A stretch of 64,000 bases of DNA from Zunongwangia profunda SM-A87 (GCF_000023465.1 NC_014041.1:1323001-1387000), one strand, 5' to 3'; shown: positions 18,548 through 27,797, numbered from the stretch's first letter. Translations and numbers: made by a program. The notes: generated by a model not told the origin, from the letters alone.

Positions 18548-20902
18548 TTAAAACATTCCACCACCCTGGGTTTCATCGTTATCTCTTTGTTTTCTTTTTA
18601 ATTTCTTAGCGTTGTTCCCTCCAAAGCGATAGCTAAATCCAACATATACATTTTGGAATTCACTTCTAAAAAGTCCGTTTTGCTCGTAAGGAAGTGTGGC
18701 ACTAAACCTATATTCCTGGGTACCAAAAACATCATTAAAGTTTAAACTAAGCGTAGCTTTTTTATCCAGGAAAGTATAGCGTCCGCCAAGGTTGGCAAAA
18801 AATACATCTTCGTTTTTAAACTGAAGTTCTTCGCTTGGTCCTTGATAAAATCCGAATAATTGTAATGTTAAGTTTTCGGTAACAGTAAAACTATTGTTTA
18901 CTCTTGCGGTGTACACTGTGTTATCTACTTCAACACGGCTTGTCCCTACAATTCCGCTTTGTGTTTGTTGGTACAATTCAAAACTTCCATTGGCACTCCA
19001 CCATTCGGTAAACTTATAGTTAGAAGACAGTTCAACTCCGTAAGCATTGGTGTCATCAAAGTTTGCAAAAGATATAAGAAGGCTTGCTGGATCTGATGGA
19101 TCTTCTTCGATTAACTGGTTAATATTATCATTAATATTTCTGAAGAACACCCCACCGGTTAAACTACCATGTTTTAATTTTCTCGTATAATTAAATTCTA
19201 CGGAGTTCGTAAATTGTGGCTGTAGATTAGGATTTCCGACTACGGTGATTGTAGGCGTGCTCACCTCTCTTACCGGGCTTACCTGCCCTAGGCTAGGACG
19301 ATCTATCCTACGGCTATAGCTTACCTGGTAACTGTTTTTATCATTTGGGGTGTAATTGAAAAATCCTGAAGGGTATAACGTGATATAATCATCACTAAAT
19401 ACGTTTTTACCATTTACTTCAGCATCTATATTAAAGCTTTCTAAACGAGCCCCAAGCTGATATGAGAATTTTTCAAAAGATTGTCCAAATGTGCTGTATA
19501 ACGAATAGATATTTCGGTTGTAATCGTAATCGGAGTTTTGTGCTGACGGATTGTTAGTATCATAATCCTGAGTATTATTTAATAACCTGGCTTCAGCTCC
19601 GGCTTCAAATTTCGACTTATCGCCAATAGGCAGGCTATAGTCGATATTAGTGATTAAAGTTCCACGATTCTCGTTCACGTTTTCAGAATAAGGAGCAAAA
19701 CTTGCATTTTCACTAAAGTTTACTGCAAAATCTTCATCGGCATCGTAATCATTATAATCAGCCTCAAATAATATTTCGTGTCCTTCTTGTGGGAATAAAT
19801 GCTTGTAAGCAAAGTTATAAGTAGCATTCAAATTCCTTGCATCCAGATTTAAAAACTGTTCGAAATTATTCGAAGGATTATTAAGGTAAATTGCATTTAT
19901 CGTAGCGTCTACCCCGCCATTAAACAAATTTTGATTGGTGTAAAAGCTAAATGTATTGTTATCGTTTAAAAAATAATCTACTCCAATTTTATATAAATAC
20001 GATTCGTTATCGTTTAACATATCCAGGTTTTGCTTAGCATTTCTACCGGTTAAATTGATGTCGTTAATATTTTTCCTTTTGCCAAAGTTGCTTCCAAGGT
20101 TTGCGTAGAGGTTTAATTTTCCCTGGCGGTAATTCATGTCTAAAGAACCATTAAAACGTGCATTTTCCCCATAGGTTAAGCCGGTATTTATATTACCGTT
20201 AAATCCGTTATTGGCGTTTTTGTGCAAAACGATATTTATAATTCCACTCATCCCTTCAGGATTGTATTTTGCGGAAGGATTAGTAATAAGTTCGATTTTT
20301 TTTATCGAGCTGGAAGGGATTTGTTTTAGTAATTGAGCAGCATTCATATTAGTTGGTTTACCATCAATTAATATGCGTACATTAGTGTTTCCATGCAAAG
20401 CGATGTTTCCATCCTGATCTACATTTACGGATGGTATATTATTCATGATGTCTGAGGCGCTGGCGCCTGCAGTAGTAAGATCTTTACCAACGTTAATTAC
20501 TTTTCTGTCAATACGCTGCTCGATGGTAGAGCGTTCTCCCACTACTACCACTTCATCCATTTCAGCAACATCAGGATCCAGATTAATAGTACCTAACTCC
20601 ATGAGGCCGCTATTACCTTGTACAACAATTTCTTTACTGAATTTCTTGTAGCCAATAAATTGAATACTTAGGATGTAATTGCCAGATTTTACTTTTTTGA
20701 TGATGAATGACCCGTCTTCTTCAGAAGTTGTACCGGTGATGATGTTACCTTCAGTATCACTTAAGCTGATAGTTGCATAGGGAACCGGTTCTTTTAAATT
20801 ACGATCTATAATAGTACCTGTAATCCTCGCAAAAACTTCGTTATTTGCGACGGAATTAAAAGTGATTAACGTAACAATGATGATTAAAAATAACTGTTTC
20901 AT
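18548..20902 (-). CDS. TonB-dependent-receptor-like outer-membrane beta-barrel protein
   Basis: A 784-residue outer-membrane protein. Signal peptide 1-20 (MKQLFLIIIVTLITFNSVAN). A carboxypeptidase-regulatory-like beta-sandwich follows (about 25-105, ARITGTIIDRNLKEPVPYATISL). Next is a TonB plug-like domain (about 115-230, with DIMNNIPSVNVDQDGNIALHGNTNVRILIDGKP). The remainder is a barrel rich in alternating aromatic strands (OMP_b-brl_3 type). The C-terminus ends with a poly-basic/Gly tail. No SusD partner is next to it, so it is not a standard Sus pair. Ligand unknown. Its roughly 100-nt leader holds an ECF-type promoter motif (21011-21035) and two short palindromes (20947-20978). Confidence 0.9.
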   Translation of the reverse strand: MKQLFLIIIVTLITFNSVANNEVFARITGTIIDRNLKEPVPYATISLSDTEGNIITGTTSEEDGSFIIKKVKSGNYILSIQFIGYKKFSKEIVVQGNSGLMELGTINLDPDVAEMDEVVVVGERSTIEQRIDRKVINVGKDLTTAGASASDIMNNIPSVNVDQDGNIALHGNTNVRILIDGKPTNMNAAQLLKQIPSSSIKKIELITNPSAKYNPEGMSGIINIVLHKNANNGFNGNINTGLTYGENARFNGSLDMNYRQGKLNLYANLGSNFGKRKNINDINLTGRNAKQNLDMLNDNESYLYKIGVDYFLNDNNTFSFYTNQNLFNGGVDATINAIYLNNPSNNFEQFLNLDARNLNATYNFAYKHLFPQEGHEILFEADYNDYDADEDFAVNFSENASFAPYSENVNENRGTLITNIDYSLPIGDKSKFEAGAEARLLNNTQDYDTNNPSAQNSDYDYNRNIYSLYSTFGQSFEKFSYQLGARLESFNIDAEVNGKNVFSDDYITLYPSGFFNYTPNDKNSYQVSYSRRIDRPSLGQVSPVREVSTPTITVVGNPNLQPQFTNSVEFNYTRKLKHGSLTGGVFFRNINDNINQLIEEDPSDPASLLISFANFDDTNAYGVELSSNYKFTEWWSANGSFELYQQTQSGIVGTSRVEVDNTVYTARVNNSFTVTENLTLQLFGFYQGPSEELQFKNEDVFFANLGGRYTFLDKKATLSLNFNDVFGTQEYRFSATLPYEQNGLFRSEFQNVYVGFSYRFGGNNAKKLKRKQRDNDETQGGGMF

Positions 20903-20946
20903 TTTTTTGATTGATGTTTGATATTGATGGTTATGATGTTATAAAT

Positions 20947-20978
20947 AATACTTTGTATTGCATAATACTTAAAAGTAT
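20947..20978. repeat. Two short palindromes in the receptor leader
   Basis: AATAC-TTT-GTATT (20947-20959) and ATACTT-AA-AAGTAT (20965-20978) share the AATACTT word. They lie between the ECF-type promoter and the start codon, suiting an operator or an mRNA structure. Confidence 0.5.
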
Positions 20979-21010
20979 ATTTCTGTAATTTTGATGATTT
21001 CTACTATAAA

Positions 21011-21035
21011 GACGACGCCAAAAAAAGAATGTTAC
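21011..21035 (-). promoter_or_regulatory. Putative ECF-sigma promoter for the outer-membrane receptor
   Basis: Minus-strand TTGTAAC, 14 nt, GTCGTC. It matches the sigma gene's own promoter at 10789-10814 except that the spacer is one base shorter. Confidence 0.55.
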
Positions 21036-21056
21036 AAAAATTTTCAATTAATTCAG

Positions 21057-21088
21057 AAAAAAGTTCGCGCCTTGCAAATAGCGCGAAC
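21057..21088 (-). terminator. GC-rich hairpin with T-run on the minus strand
   Basis: GTTCGCGC (21063-21070) pairs with GCGCGAAC (21081-21088). Read on the minus strand it is followed by TTTTTT. It sits upstream of the receptor promoter and could end minus-strand transcripts arriving from the symporter gene. Confidence 0.6.
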
Positions 21089-21306
21089 CTTATCAAGCAA
21101 TACTATCTTCTAACCATCAAAAAAAAGATAGCAATGCATTTTTAGACTAGTCTTACTATAAAGACTGATAAGTTTAAAACTTGTTACAGTAAATTTTAAA
21201 AAGTATTTTTACTCGATAATCGAGATTATATGATTTGAGCTTTGCCTCAACATAAAAATTAATTTCAAAAAACAGATCAGGGGTTGGCCCTGAGTTATTT
21301 AACCAT

Positions 21307-21669
21307 ATGAAAAAGAAAACATTAGTAATAGGAGCTTCTACCAACACTGCACGATATTCCAATATGGCGATAAAGAAATTGGTAGACAAGCAGCAGCCGG
21401 TGGTTGCTTTAGGGTTACGAAAAGGAGAAGTTGAAGGGGTTAAGATAGAAAACGAGCAAATTCTTTTCCCAGATATAGATACCGTAACTTTATACGTTGG
21501 ACCTAAAAATCAACCCGAATATTACGACTATCTTGTTGCGCTAAATCCAAAACGCGTCATTTTTAACCCCGGGACAGAAAATCCTGAGCTTTATGGAGTC
21601 TTAGAAAAAAATAATATTAAATTTCAGAATGCCTGTACTTTAGTGCTGCTTGGTACGAATCAATATTAA
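21307..21669 (+). CDS. CoA-binding domain protein (YccU-like)
   Basis: A 120-residue single CoA-binding Rossmann domain. Visible are [23 protein letters not shown] (GxS nucleotide loop, residues 4-26), the central [23 protein letters not shown] and [16 protein letters not shown], the typical closing signature. Members bind CoA, but no catalytic role is known. The 3' end overlaps the convergent symporter gene by 30 nt. A small hairpin (21277-21293) lies just upstream of the start. Confidence 0.88.
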   Translation: MKKKTLVIGASTNTARYSNMAIKKLVDKQQPVVALGLRKGEVEGVKIENEQILFPDIDTVTLYVGPKNQPEYYDYLVALNPKRVIFNPGTENPELYGVLEKNNIKFQNACTLVLLGTNQY

Positions 21670-23103
21670 TCCCAAAAACGTAATTGCACCGTTTACGATT
21701 AGTAATTCGTAATTAAAAACATAACCTCCAAGATATTCAGGAGGAAGGTTTCCTAGAATAAAAGTTGTCACCACAGAAACTAAAGCTACGATCCATACCA
21801 GATGATCTTTTATTTGCATTTTTGTAAAAATTCCAAAAGCAAAAAGTCCAAGTAAAGGGCCGTAAGTATAACTGGCAGCCTTTAAAAGTAAATCGATCAC
21901 GCTACTATCCAGTAAGTATTTAAATGCGATGATCACGATGACTAAAAGTATGCTAATTAAAATATGAGCTCTTTTTCTAATACTGGTTTGCGAACTGGGT
22001 TCACGTTTTTCGATATTTAGGAAATCTACGCAAAAACTGGTGGTTAGGCTGGTTAATGCACTATCGGCACTAGAGTATGCCGCGGCAATTAAACCAAGTA
22101 AAAAGATAATCGCAAGACCAATACCCATCTCGGCATTCAAAGCGATCTCGGGAAAAAGAAGGTCGGTTTTTTCCTTTCCGTCGAGTACCGGCACGCTAAT
22201 TCCGTTTTGTTCCGCATAAATAAATAAAAGTGCTCCCAGAAAAAGGAATAAAATATTAACCGGAATGAACACCAGACTGTAAGACATTACATTTTTTTGT
22301 GCATCTTTTAAACTTTTACAGGTTAAATTCTTTTGCATCATATCCTGATCGAGTCCCGTCATACAAATGGTGATAAACATCCCGCCAAAGAAAGCTTTCC
22401 AGAAATAGTCTTTTTCCAGAAAATTATCAAAATGAAAAGTTTTGGTATATGGGGCAAGTTCTGGTGCTGTAAAAAAGTCGTTAAGGGTCCAGTTTAATTC
22501 TTGAGAAACAAAATAAATGGCAATACCTACCGATCCCAGCATAAAAAGGGTTTGCAATGTATCTGTCCATACAATAGTTTTAATTCCGCCGCGAGACGTG
22601 TAAATCCATATCAATAAAATGGAAAGAATCACGGTAACCACGAAAGGAATGTTCCATGCTTCAAACACAAAGTATTGTAATACGGTAGCTACGAGGAAAA
22701 GCCTGAAAGAAGCCCCCAATACTCTGGAAATAAAAAAGAAAAAAGCACCGGTTTTGTAACTCACATTACCAAATCGATTATTTAAATACTGGTAGATAGA
22801 AGTTACATTAAGACTGTAATAAATGGGGAGAAGCACAAAAGAAATCACCAGATAACCAAATAAATAACCGGCTACTACCTGCATATAGCTAAATTGGGAA
22901 TCTCTAACCCAACCCGGTACAGAGATAAAGGTAACTCCAGATAAGGAGGCACCTACCATCCCAAAAGCTACGATATACCAGGGAGATTTGCCTTCTGCCT
23001 TAAAAAAAGCATCGTTGCTGTCTTCTTTTCCGGTGAAATAGGATATTAACAGTAAAAGACCAAAATAAAGCGCAATGAGTAATACAATATGTATAGGTTC
23101 CAT
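21640..23103 (-). CDS. Sodium:solute symporter (SSS family)
   Basis: A 487-residue inner-membrane Na+-coupled transporter with about 13 hydrophobic helices. The start is set at [15 protein letters not shown] (23103), because the minus-7 element at 23130-23137 places transcription near 23124; the in-frame start at 23121 would leave almost no leader. Family features are [16 protein letters not shown] early loop (here [18 protein letters not shown]), [10 protein letters not shown] and [12 protein letters not shown]. The loop [23 protein letters not shown] is typical of SSS members. Substrate (sugar, sialic acid, inositol or other) cannot be inferred from sequence or neighbours. Confidence 0.92.
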   Translation of the reverse strand: MEPIHIVLLIALYFGLLLLISYFTGKEDSNDAFFKAEGKSPWYIVAFGMVGASLSGVTFISVPGWVRDSQFSYMQVVAGYLFGYLVISFVLLPIYYSLNVTSIYQYLNNRFGNVSYKTGAFFFFISRVLGASFRLFLVATVLQYFVFEAWNIPFVVTVILSILLIWIYTSRGGIKTIVWTDTLQTLFMLGSVGIAIYFVSQELNWTLNDFFTAPELAPYTKTFHFDNFLEKDYFWKAFFGGMFITICMTGLDQDMMQKNLTCKSLKDAQKNVMSYSLVFIPVNILFLFLGALLFIYAEQNGISVPVLDGKEKTDLLFPEIALNAEMGIGLAIIFLLGLIAAAYSSADSALTSLTTSFCVDFLNIEKREPSSQTSIRKRAHILISILLVIVIIAFKYLLDSSVIDLLLKAASYTYGPLLGLFAFGIFTKMQIKDHLVWIVALVSVVTTFILGNLPPEYLGGYVFNYELLIVNGAITFLGLILIRTKQH

Positions 23104-23129
23104 AAATACGAATTTAACCAAAACATTTG

Positions 23130-23137
23130 CAAACTTA
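23130..23137 (-). promoter_or_regulatory. Minus-7 element for the symporter gene
   Basis: Minus-strand TAAGTTTG matches TAnnTTTG, 27 nt before the start codon at 23103. Confidence 0.55.
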
Positions 23138-23173
23138 GCATATTACTAACTATTTGCATCGGTTTAAAAATTG

Positions 23174-23181
23174 TAAATTTG
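23174..23181 (+). promoter_or_regulatory. recR promoter giving a leaderless or near-leaderless mRNA
   Basis: TAAATTTG (minus-7) with TTG at 23154-23156 and a 17-nt spacer. The recR ATG begins only 6 nt after the element, about where transcription should start. Confidence 0.65.
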
Positions 23182-23186
23182 CGGTT

Positions 23187-23804
23187 ATGGATTTTTCTTC
23201 GAAATTATTGGAGCAGGCTGTAGACCAAATGTCGCAGTTGCCCGGTATAGGAAAACGTACCGCGCTTAGATTGGTTTTGCATCTATTAAGACAACCTGAA
23301 ACGCAAACCGAACAACTTACCAAAGCACTTTCTAAGCTACGGGCCGAAATAAAAAGATGTAGAAATTGTTATAATATTAGCGATACCGAGCTTTGTGATA
23401 TTTGTGCAAATCCTTCCCGCCAGGAAGATCTTGTTTGTATTGTAGAAGATGTACGCGATGTGATGGCGATAGAAAATACAGGGCAATATCGTGGTATGTA
23501 CCATGTTTTAGGAGGGAAGATTAGTCCTATGGATGGAATAGGCCCTTCCCAGCTTACCATTAAGCCTTTAATCGAAAAAGTGAGAGATGGTAAAATTCAG
23601 GAAATTATTTTTGCGCTAAGCAGCACTATGGAAGGGGATACAACTAATTTTTATATTTATAAACAACTAGAGGGTAGCGGCGTTAAAACATCGACCATTG
23701 CCAGGGGAATTAGCGTTGGTGATGAATTAGAATATGCTGATGAGGTAACTTTAGGAAGAAGTATTACCAATCGTATACCTTTTGAAAATAGCCTTAAAAG
23801 TTAA
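23187..23804 (+). CDS. recR: Recombination protein RecR
   Basis: A 205-residue protein of standard length for the RecFOR gap-repair pathway; RecR forms a ring clamp and helps load RecA on SSB-coated DNA. In order: helix-hairpin-helix ([18 protein letters not shown], about 17-34), four-cysteine zinc finger ([16 protein letters not shown]), and Toprim domain ([29 protein letters not shown]). The C-terminal Walker-B-like strand [16 protein letters not shown] follows. The start is the ATG at 23187; the alternative TTG at 23154 overlaps the promoter's minus-33 element. Confidence 0.97.
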   Translation: MDFSSKLLEQAVDQMSQLPGIGKRTALRLVLHLLRQPETQTEQLTKALSKLRAEIKRCRNCYNISDTELCDICANPSRQEDLVCIVEDVRDVMAIENTGQYRGMYHVLGGKISPMDGIGPSQLTIKPLIEKVRDGKIQEIIFALSSTMEGDTTNFYIYKQLEGSGVKTSTIARGISVGDELEYADEVTLGRSITNRIPFENSLKS

Positions 23805-23988
23805 AAAGCTTTGGGGATAGGCTTTCAGGTTGAAAGATGAAATTGTAATTTTACACAGGAAATTAGTTAGAGATAACTTAAAAATATTTTCAGTGAATTT
23901 ATATTTTATTGATTTTTTAATATTTAAAAACCTTAATTTTAATTAAATTCGCAAACGAAATAATAAAAATTAGCTTTCAAATAACGAT

Positions 23989-25350
23989 ATGGCAAAATTT
24001 GAACTGAAATTACCTAAAATGGGAGAAAGTGTTGCTGAGGCAACCATAACCAGCTGGTTAAAAGAAGTAGGCGATACCATTGAAGCAGACGAACCGGTAC
24101 TTGAAATTGCTACAGATAAAGTAGATAGTGAAGTTCCCAGTGAAGTAGATGGCAAACTTATAGAAATACTTTTTGAAGCTGATGATGTAGTTGAAGTAGG
24201 CCAAACTATTGCTATTATTGAGACTGACGGTGATGTGGAGCAGGAAGATGATCTTGATCTCGATTTGGAGGACGATGAAGATGAAGATGAAGATGAAGAT
24301 GAAGAAAGTACTACAGAGACAGAACAACATGTAGCTGAAGCTGAAGCTGCCGTTGAAACTGCCAAGGAGACTGCTGGAGGTAGTAGCGACTATTCAGAGT
24401 CAGATCGTTTTTATTCTCCTTTAGTAAAAAATATCGCCAAAGAAGAAAATATTAGTCTTAAAGAATTAGAAACTGTCAAAGGAACCGGTAAAAACGGTCG
24501 GGTAACCAAAGACGATATTTTAGCTTATGTTGAAAATCGCAGCAGTAAGTCAGAAGAAAATTCAGATGCTCATAAGGCAGCTTCGAAACCAGATCATTTA
24601 GAGCCCGCTTTTAAAAATCAGGAAAGTACGGTGAGTTCAGGAGAAGATGAGATTATCGAAATGAGCCGTATGGGTAAAATGATAAGTAAGCATATGATCG
24701 ATAGTGTGCAGACTTCGGCTCATGTACAATCTTTTATAGAAGTAGATGTAACTAATATTTGGAACTGGAGAAACAAACATAAAGAGGCATTTCAGAAAAA
24801 AGAAGGTGAGAAATTAACATTTACACCAATATTTATGGAAGCCGTAGCGAAAGCCATTCGTGATTTTCCACTAATCAATATTTCCGTAGACGGGGATAAT
24901 ATAATTAAAAAGAAGAATATCAATCTTGGTATGGCGGCAGCGCTTCCCGATGGTAATCTTATTGTACCGGTAATTAAAAATGCAGATCGATTAAACCTTG
25001 TAGGCATGGCCAAAGCGGTAAACGATTTGGCGAATAGGGCACGACAGAATAAACTGAAGCCAGACGATATACAGGGGGGTACTTATACGGTAACCAATGT
25101 TGGAACATTTGGAAGTATTATGGGAACACCAATAATTAATCAGCCCCAGGTAGGTATCCTGGCCTTGGGAGCTATTCGAAAAATGCCTGCGGTTATCGAA
25201 ACTCCAGAAGGTGATTTTATCGGTATTCGATATAAAATGATTTTATCGCATAGCTATGATCACCGGGTGGTGAATGGAGCGCTTGGTGGACAGTTTGTGC
25301 AGCGGGTAGCACAATATTTAGAAGGATTCGACAAAAATAGAGTATTATAA
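23989..25350 (+). CDS. Dihydrolipoamide acyltransferase (2-oxoacid dehydrogenase E2)
   Basis: A 453-residue E2 core subunit. Lipoyl domain 1-78 with the lipoylated Lys44 in EIATDKVDSEVPS. A very acidic linker follows (about 84-105, runs of D/E alternation), then the E1/E3-binding domain (about 136-180, SPLVKNIAKEENISLKEL...GRVTKDDI). The catalytic acyltransferase domain runs from about 220 to the end, with LSHSYDHRVVNGALGG. The catalytic motif HxxxDG reads DHRVVNG here, with Asn for Asp. One lipoyl domain and sequence style fit a branched-chain or 2-oxoglutarate type, but no E1 or E3 gene is adjacent. A strong terminator follows, so it is probably monocistronic. Confidence 0.93.
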   Translation: MAKFELKLPKMGESVAEATITSWLKEVGDTIEADEPVLEIATDKVDSEVPSEVDGKLIEILFEADDVVEVGQTIAIIETDGDVEQEDDLDLDLEDDEDEDEDEDEESTTETEQHVAEAEAAVETAKETAGGSSDYSESDRFYSPLVKNIAKEENISLKELETVKGTGKNGRVTKDDILAYVENRSSKSEENSDAHKAASKPDHLEPAFKNQESTVSSGEDEIIEMSRMGKMISKHMIDSVQTSAHVQSFIEVDVTNIWNWRNKHKEAFQKKEGEKLTFTPIFMEAVAKAIRDFPLINISVDGDNIIKKKNINLGMAAALPDGNLIVPVIKNADRLNLVGMAKAVNDLANRARQNKLKPDDIQGGTYTVTNVGTFGSIMGTPIINQPQVGILALGAIRKMPAVIETPEGDFIGIRYKMILSHSYDHRVVNGALGGQFVQRVAQYLEGFDKNRVL

Positions 25351-25368
25351 AATTTATGTATATAAAGA

Positions 25369-25413
25369 AAAACCGGGGTTGCTTTTTATAGGGCGATTCC
25401 CGGTTTTCTTTTT
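25369..25413 (+). terminator. Intrinsic terminator after the E2 gene
   Basis: AAAACCGGG (25369-25377) pairs with CCCGGTTTT (25399-25407), followed by CTTTTT. The loop is 21 nt. Confidence 0.8.
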
Positions 25414-25445
25414 ATATTGCTATAAGAATAAACAAATTTTAAAAA

Positions 25446-26219
25446 ATGGAATTAAAGCTTACAAAACCTATTTGTTTTTTCGATCTGGAAACTACCGGAA
25501 CGAACCTTGCCAAAGATAGGATTGTAGAAATAGCGATATTAAAAGTATATCCTAACGGAAATAAAGAAAGTCGTACCTGGTTGGTAAATCCAGAAATGGA
25601 AATCCCAAAAGAAGTCATTGCAATTCATGGAATTTCGAATGAGAAAGTAGCGAATGAACCGACTTTTAAAGAATTATCCAAACAAATCTATGATATGATA
25701 AAAGGCTGTGATTTGGGAGGTTATAATTCCAATCGCTTTGATATTCCGTTGTTAGCCGAAGAATTATTACGTGCAGATATCGACTTTGATATGAAAAATA
25801 TGATGGCCGTAGATGTACAAACGATATTCCATAAAAAAGAGCAAAGAACTCTGGCGGCTGCTTTTAAGTTTTACTGCGGGAAAGAACTTATAGATGCACA
25901 TAGTGCGGCTGCAGATACTGAAGCAACTTACGAAGTATTAAAGTCTCAATTGGATAAGTATGACGATCTGGAAAACGATATTAAATGGCTATCACAATAC
26001 AGTGCCCGTAAAAGCTTTGCCGATTTTGCCGGATTTATAAGTTTCAATAAAAAAGGAGAGGAAATTTTTTCTTTTGGTAAATATCGAGGGAAGCTGGTAG
26101 AGGAAGTTCTGGAAAAGGAGCCGGGTTATTTCGGGTGGCTTCAAAATGCCGATTTTCCCCTTTACACTAAAAAGATACTCACAGCCATAAAATTACGTAA
26201 ACTAAATACCAAATTTTAA
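25446..26219 (+). CDS. DEDDh 3'-5' exonuclease with C-terminal DUF3820-like domain
   Basis: A 257-residue DnaQ-like exonuclease. The exonuclease motifs are ExoI FFDLETTGT (Asp14, Glu16), ExoII GYNSNRFDIPLL, and ExoIIIe HSAAADTEAT (catalytic His and Asp, about 152-157). The C-terminal 45 residues (FSFGKYRGKLVEEVLEKEPGYFGWLQNADFP) match the small DUF3820 domain. In Bacteroidota this combination is usually annotated as a stand-alone exonuclease or DNA polymerase III epsilon homologue. First gene of a close-packed run that continues to cinA. Confidence 0.92.
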   Translation: MELKLTKPICFFDLETTGTNLAKDRIVEIAILKVYPNGNKESRTWLVNPEMEIPKEVIAIHGISNEKVANEPTFKELSKQIYDMIKGCDLGGYNSNRFDIPLLAEELLRADIDFDMKNMMAVDVQTIFHKKEQRTLAAAFKFYCGKELIDAHSAAADTEATYEVLKSQLDKYDDLENDIKWLSQYSARKSFADFAGFISFNKKGEEIFSFGKYRGKLVEEVLEKEPGYFGWLQNADFPLYTKKILTAIKLRKLNTKF

Positions 26220-26222
26220 AGA

Positions 26223-27167
26223 ATGCGCATCCTGCTTACGGTATTCCTTCTTATTTCAGTTTGCACTTTTGGGCAAACTACAAGAGCCGTAGGACAGGTG
26301 GTAGATGCCAAAACTTTAGAGCCTTTACCGTATGCAAATATAGTTCTGGAAAAGGAAAAAAGAGGAATTTCGACAGATGAAGAGGGGCGATATTCTTTTG
26401 TTATAAAAGAGGTTAGTGAGAATGCTATACTTAAATTTAGTTATGTAGGTTACGAATCTCAATATTTAGAGCTAAAAGAGTTAAAGGGAAAAGTAATAAA
26501 ATTAAAACCCAGCATACATCATTTGACTGAGGTAAAGATTTTTAATGTTAAAAATAGAAAGACTAAAAGAATAAATAATTTTTTGTTATCGGAATCTGTT
26601 GGTTTAGGGAATTTTAGTGGTGGGCAGTATCCTAGTACGGTGGCCAGGTTTTATGAAAAGCCGGACAAATTTGAAGAAGCCTGCTATTTAAAACAGGTTG
26701 AAATTCGGTATTTTATTTTAAAAGAAACGTTATCCCGCAGCGCAAAATACAGGTTAAGGATTATGGCGGTAGATAAGGAAGGGAAACCTTCTTACGATCT
26801 TTTGGATAACGGACTAATAGTTGAAAAAGAACCAGGCGAATATCGTACTAAAATCGATCTGTTACCTTATAAAATTCGCATTCCTGACCACGGCTTTTTT
26901 ATTGCTGTAGAACATCTTTTTATAAAAGAAAATGCTTTTATGGAAAGGAAAGATTATAGGGTAAATGATACTATGGTGTATAAGGATGTGGAATTACGCA
27001 AATATGCGCCGATTTTTAAAGGGGTTTTAGAAAAGGATGATGAGGATTTTAAATCTTATTATAAAGACATCAATGGATGGCGAAAAATGAATAGTTTGGA
27101 TAATTCTAATAGCGTATTTTCCGGAAAATTACCAGCCCCGGCATTCAAAATAACATTAACCGATTAA
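26223..27167 (+). CDS. Exported carboxypeptidase-like regulatory domain protein
   Basis: A 314-residue protein with signal peptide MRILLTVFLLISVCTFGQ (cleavage near residue 18). Residues 22-95 form a CarboxypepD_reg-like beta-sandwich (AVGQVVDAKTLEPLPYANIVLEKEKRGISTDEEGRYSF...YVGYESQ), as found at the N-terminus of TonB receptors, but no barrel follows. The remaining 220 residues (beta-rich, with KYRLRIMAVDKEGKPSYDLLD) are unrecognised. It starts 3 nt after the exonuclease stop, suggesting co-transcription. Likely periplasmic or outer-membrane-associated; role unknown. Confidence 0.8.
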   Translation: MRILLTVFLLISVCTFGQTTRAVGQVVDAKTLEPLPYANIVLEKEKRGISTDEEGRYSFVIKEVSENAILKFSYVGYESQYLELKELKGKVIKLKPSIHHLTEVKIFNVKNRKTKRINNFLLSESVGLGNFSGGQYPSTVARFYEKPDKFEEACYLKQVEIRYFILKETLSRSAKYRLRIMAVDKEGKPSYDLLDNGLIVEKEPGEYRTKIDLLPYKIRIPDHGFFIAVEHLFIKENAFMERKDYRVNDTMVYKDVELRKYAPIFKGVLEKDDEDFKSYYKDINGWRKMNSLDNSNSVFSGKLPAPAFKITLTD

Positions 27168-27177
27168 AAGATTGTAA

Positions 27178-27792
27178 ATGAAACTTATTTGTATAGGTAG
27201 AAATTATACCGATCATATTGCCGAGTTAGAAAATGAAAAACCAGAAGATCCTGTAGTCTTCCAAAAGCCGGATACGGCGATACTATTAAAAAAACAGCCT
27301 TTTTTTATTCCAGATTTTTCTAAAGATGTACATTATGAGGTAGAGTTGCTGGTGAAGATTACAAGGGTGGGAAAACATATTCAACCTAAATTTGCCCATA
27401 AGTATTATGATGAAATAGGGCTTGGGATCGATTTTACAGCGCGAGACCTTCAGGCAAAGTTAAAAGCTAAGGGGCTTCCCTGGGAGAAAGCAAAAGGCTT
27501 TGACGGTGCTGCAGTAATCGGTGAAAAATGGCTGAATAAAAATCAATTTTCAGATTTAAACAATATTAATTTTAGCCTAAAAAAGAATGATGAGATTGTA
27601 CAAAATGGCAATAGTTCTTTAATGCTATGGAAAATTGATGAACTAATTGCTTATATTTCAACTTTCTTTACGTTAAAGATAGGCGATATTATTTTTACCG
27701 GAACACCTGCTGGAGTTGGTGCGGTAGCGCCACAAGATCATTTAACCGGATTTATTGAGGACCAAGAAATTTTTTCTATAAATATTAAATAA
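27178..27792 (+). CDS. Fumarylacetoacetate hydrolase-family protein
   Basis: A 204-residue single FAH domain of the YcgM/FAHD1 type (acylpyruvase or oxaloacetate decarboxylase-like, divalent-metal dependent). Motifs are CIGRNYTDHI near the N-terminus, VHYEVELLVKI with the metal-binding Glu residues, GLGIDFTARDLQ with the metal-binding Asp, GFDGAAVIGEKW and the C-terminal DIIFTGTPAGVGAV. It is distinct from the longer true fumarylacetoacetase at 7586-8875. It lies 10 nt after the previous gene and 5 nt before the Hpt gene. Confidence 0.9.
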   Translation: MKLICIGRNYTDHIAELENEKPEDPVVFQKPDTAILLKKQPFFIPDFSKDVHYEVELLVKITRVGKHIQPKFAHKYYDEIGLGIDFTARDLQAKLKAKGLPWEKAKGFDGAAVIGEKWLNKNQFSDLNNINFSLKKNDEIVQNGNSSLMLWKIDELIAYISTFFTLKIGDIIFTGTPAGVGAVAPQDHLTGFIEDQEIFSINIK

Positions 27793-27797
27793 TCCCC

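Larger units (their letters stand above)
20903..21306. other. 404-bp divergent intergenic region with several signals
   Basis: Lies between the receptor gene (-) and the CoA-binding protein gene (+). It holds short palindromes, an ECF-type promoter (-), a GC-rich hairpin with a T-run on the minus strand, and a small hairpin TCAGGG-GTTGG-CCCTGA (21277-21293) just before the + strand start codon. No convincing coding sequence was seen. The stretch 21090-21270 is A/T-rich and otherwise featureless. Confidence 0.6.

Noticed and set aside
21174..21389. Minus-strand frame across the CoA-binding gene start
   Set aside because: No homology pattern; overlaps a well-supported gene.
24240..24310. GATGAAGATGAA repeat as a possible tandem-repeat element
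   Set aside because: In-frame acidic linker of the E2 protein, expected between lipoyl and binding domains.
23970..24365. Serine-run protein on the minus strand opposite the E2 gene
   Set aside because: The serine runs are the antisense of the acidic GATGAA-type linker of E2; no other evidence.
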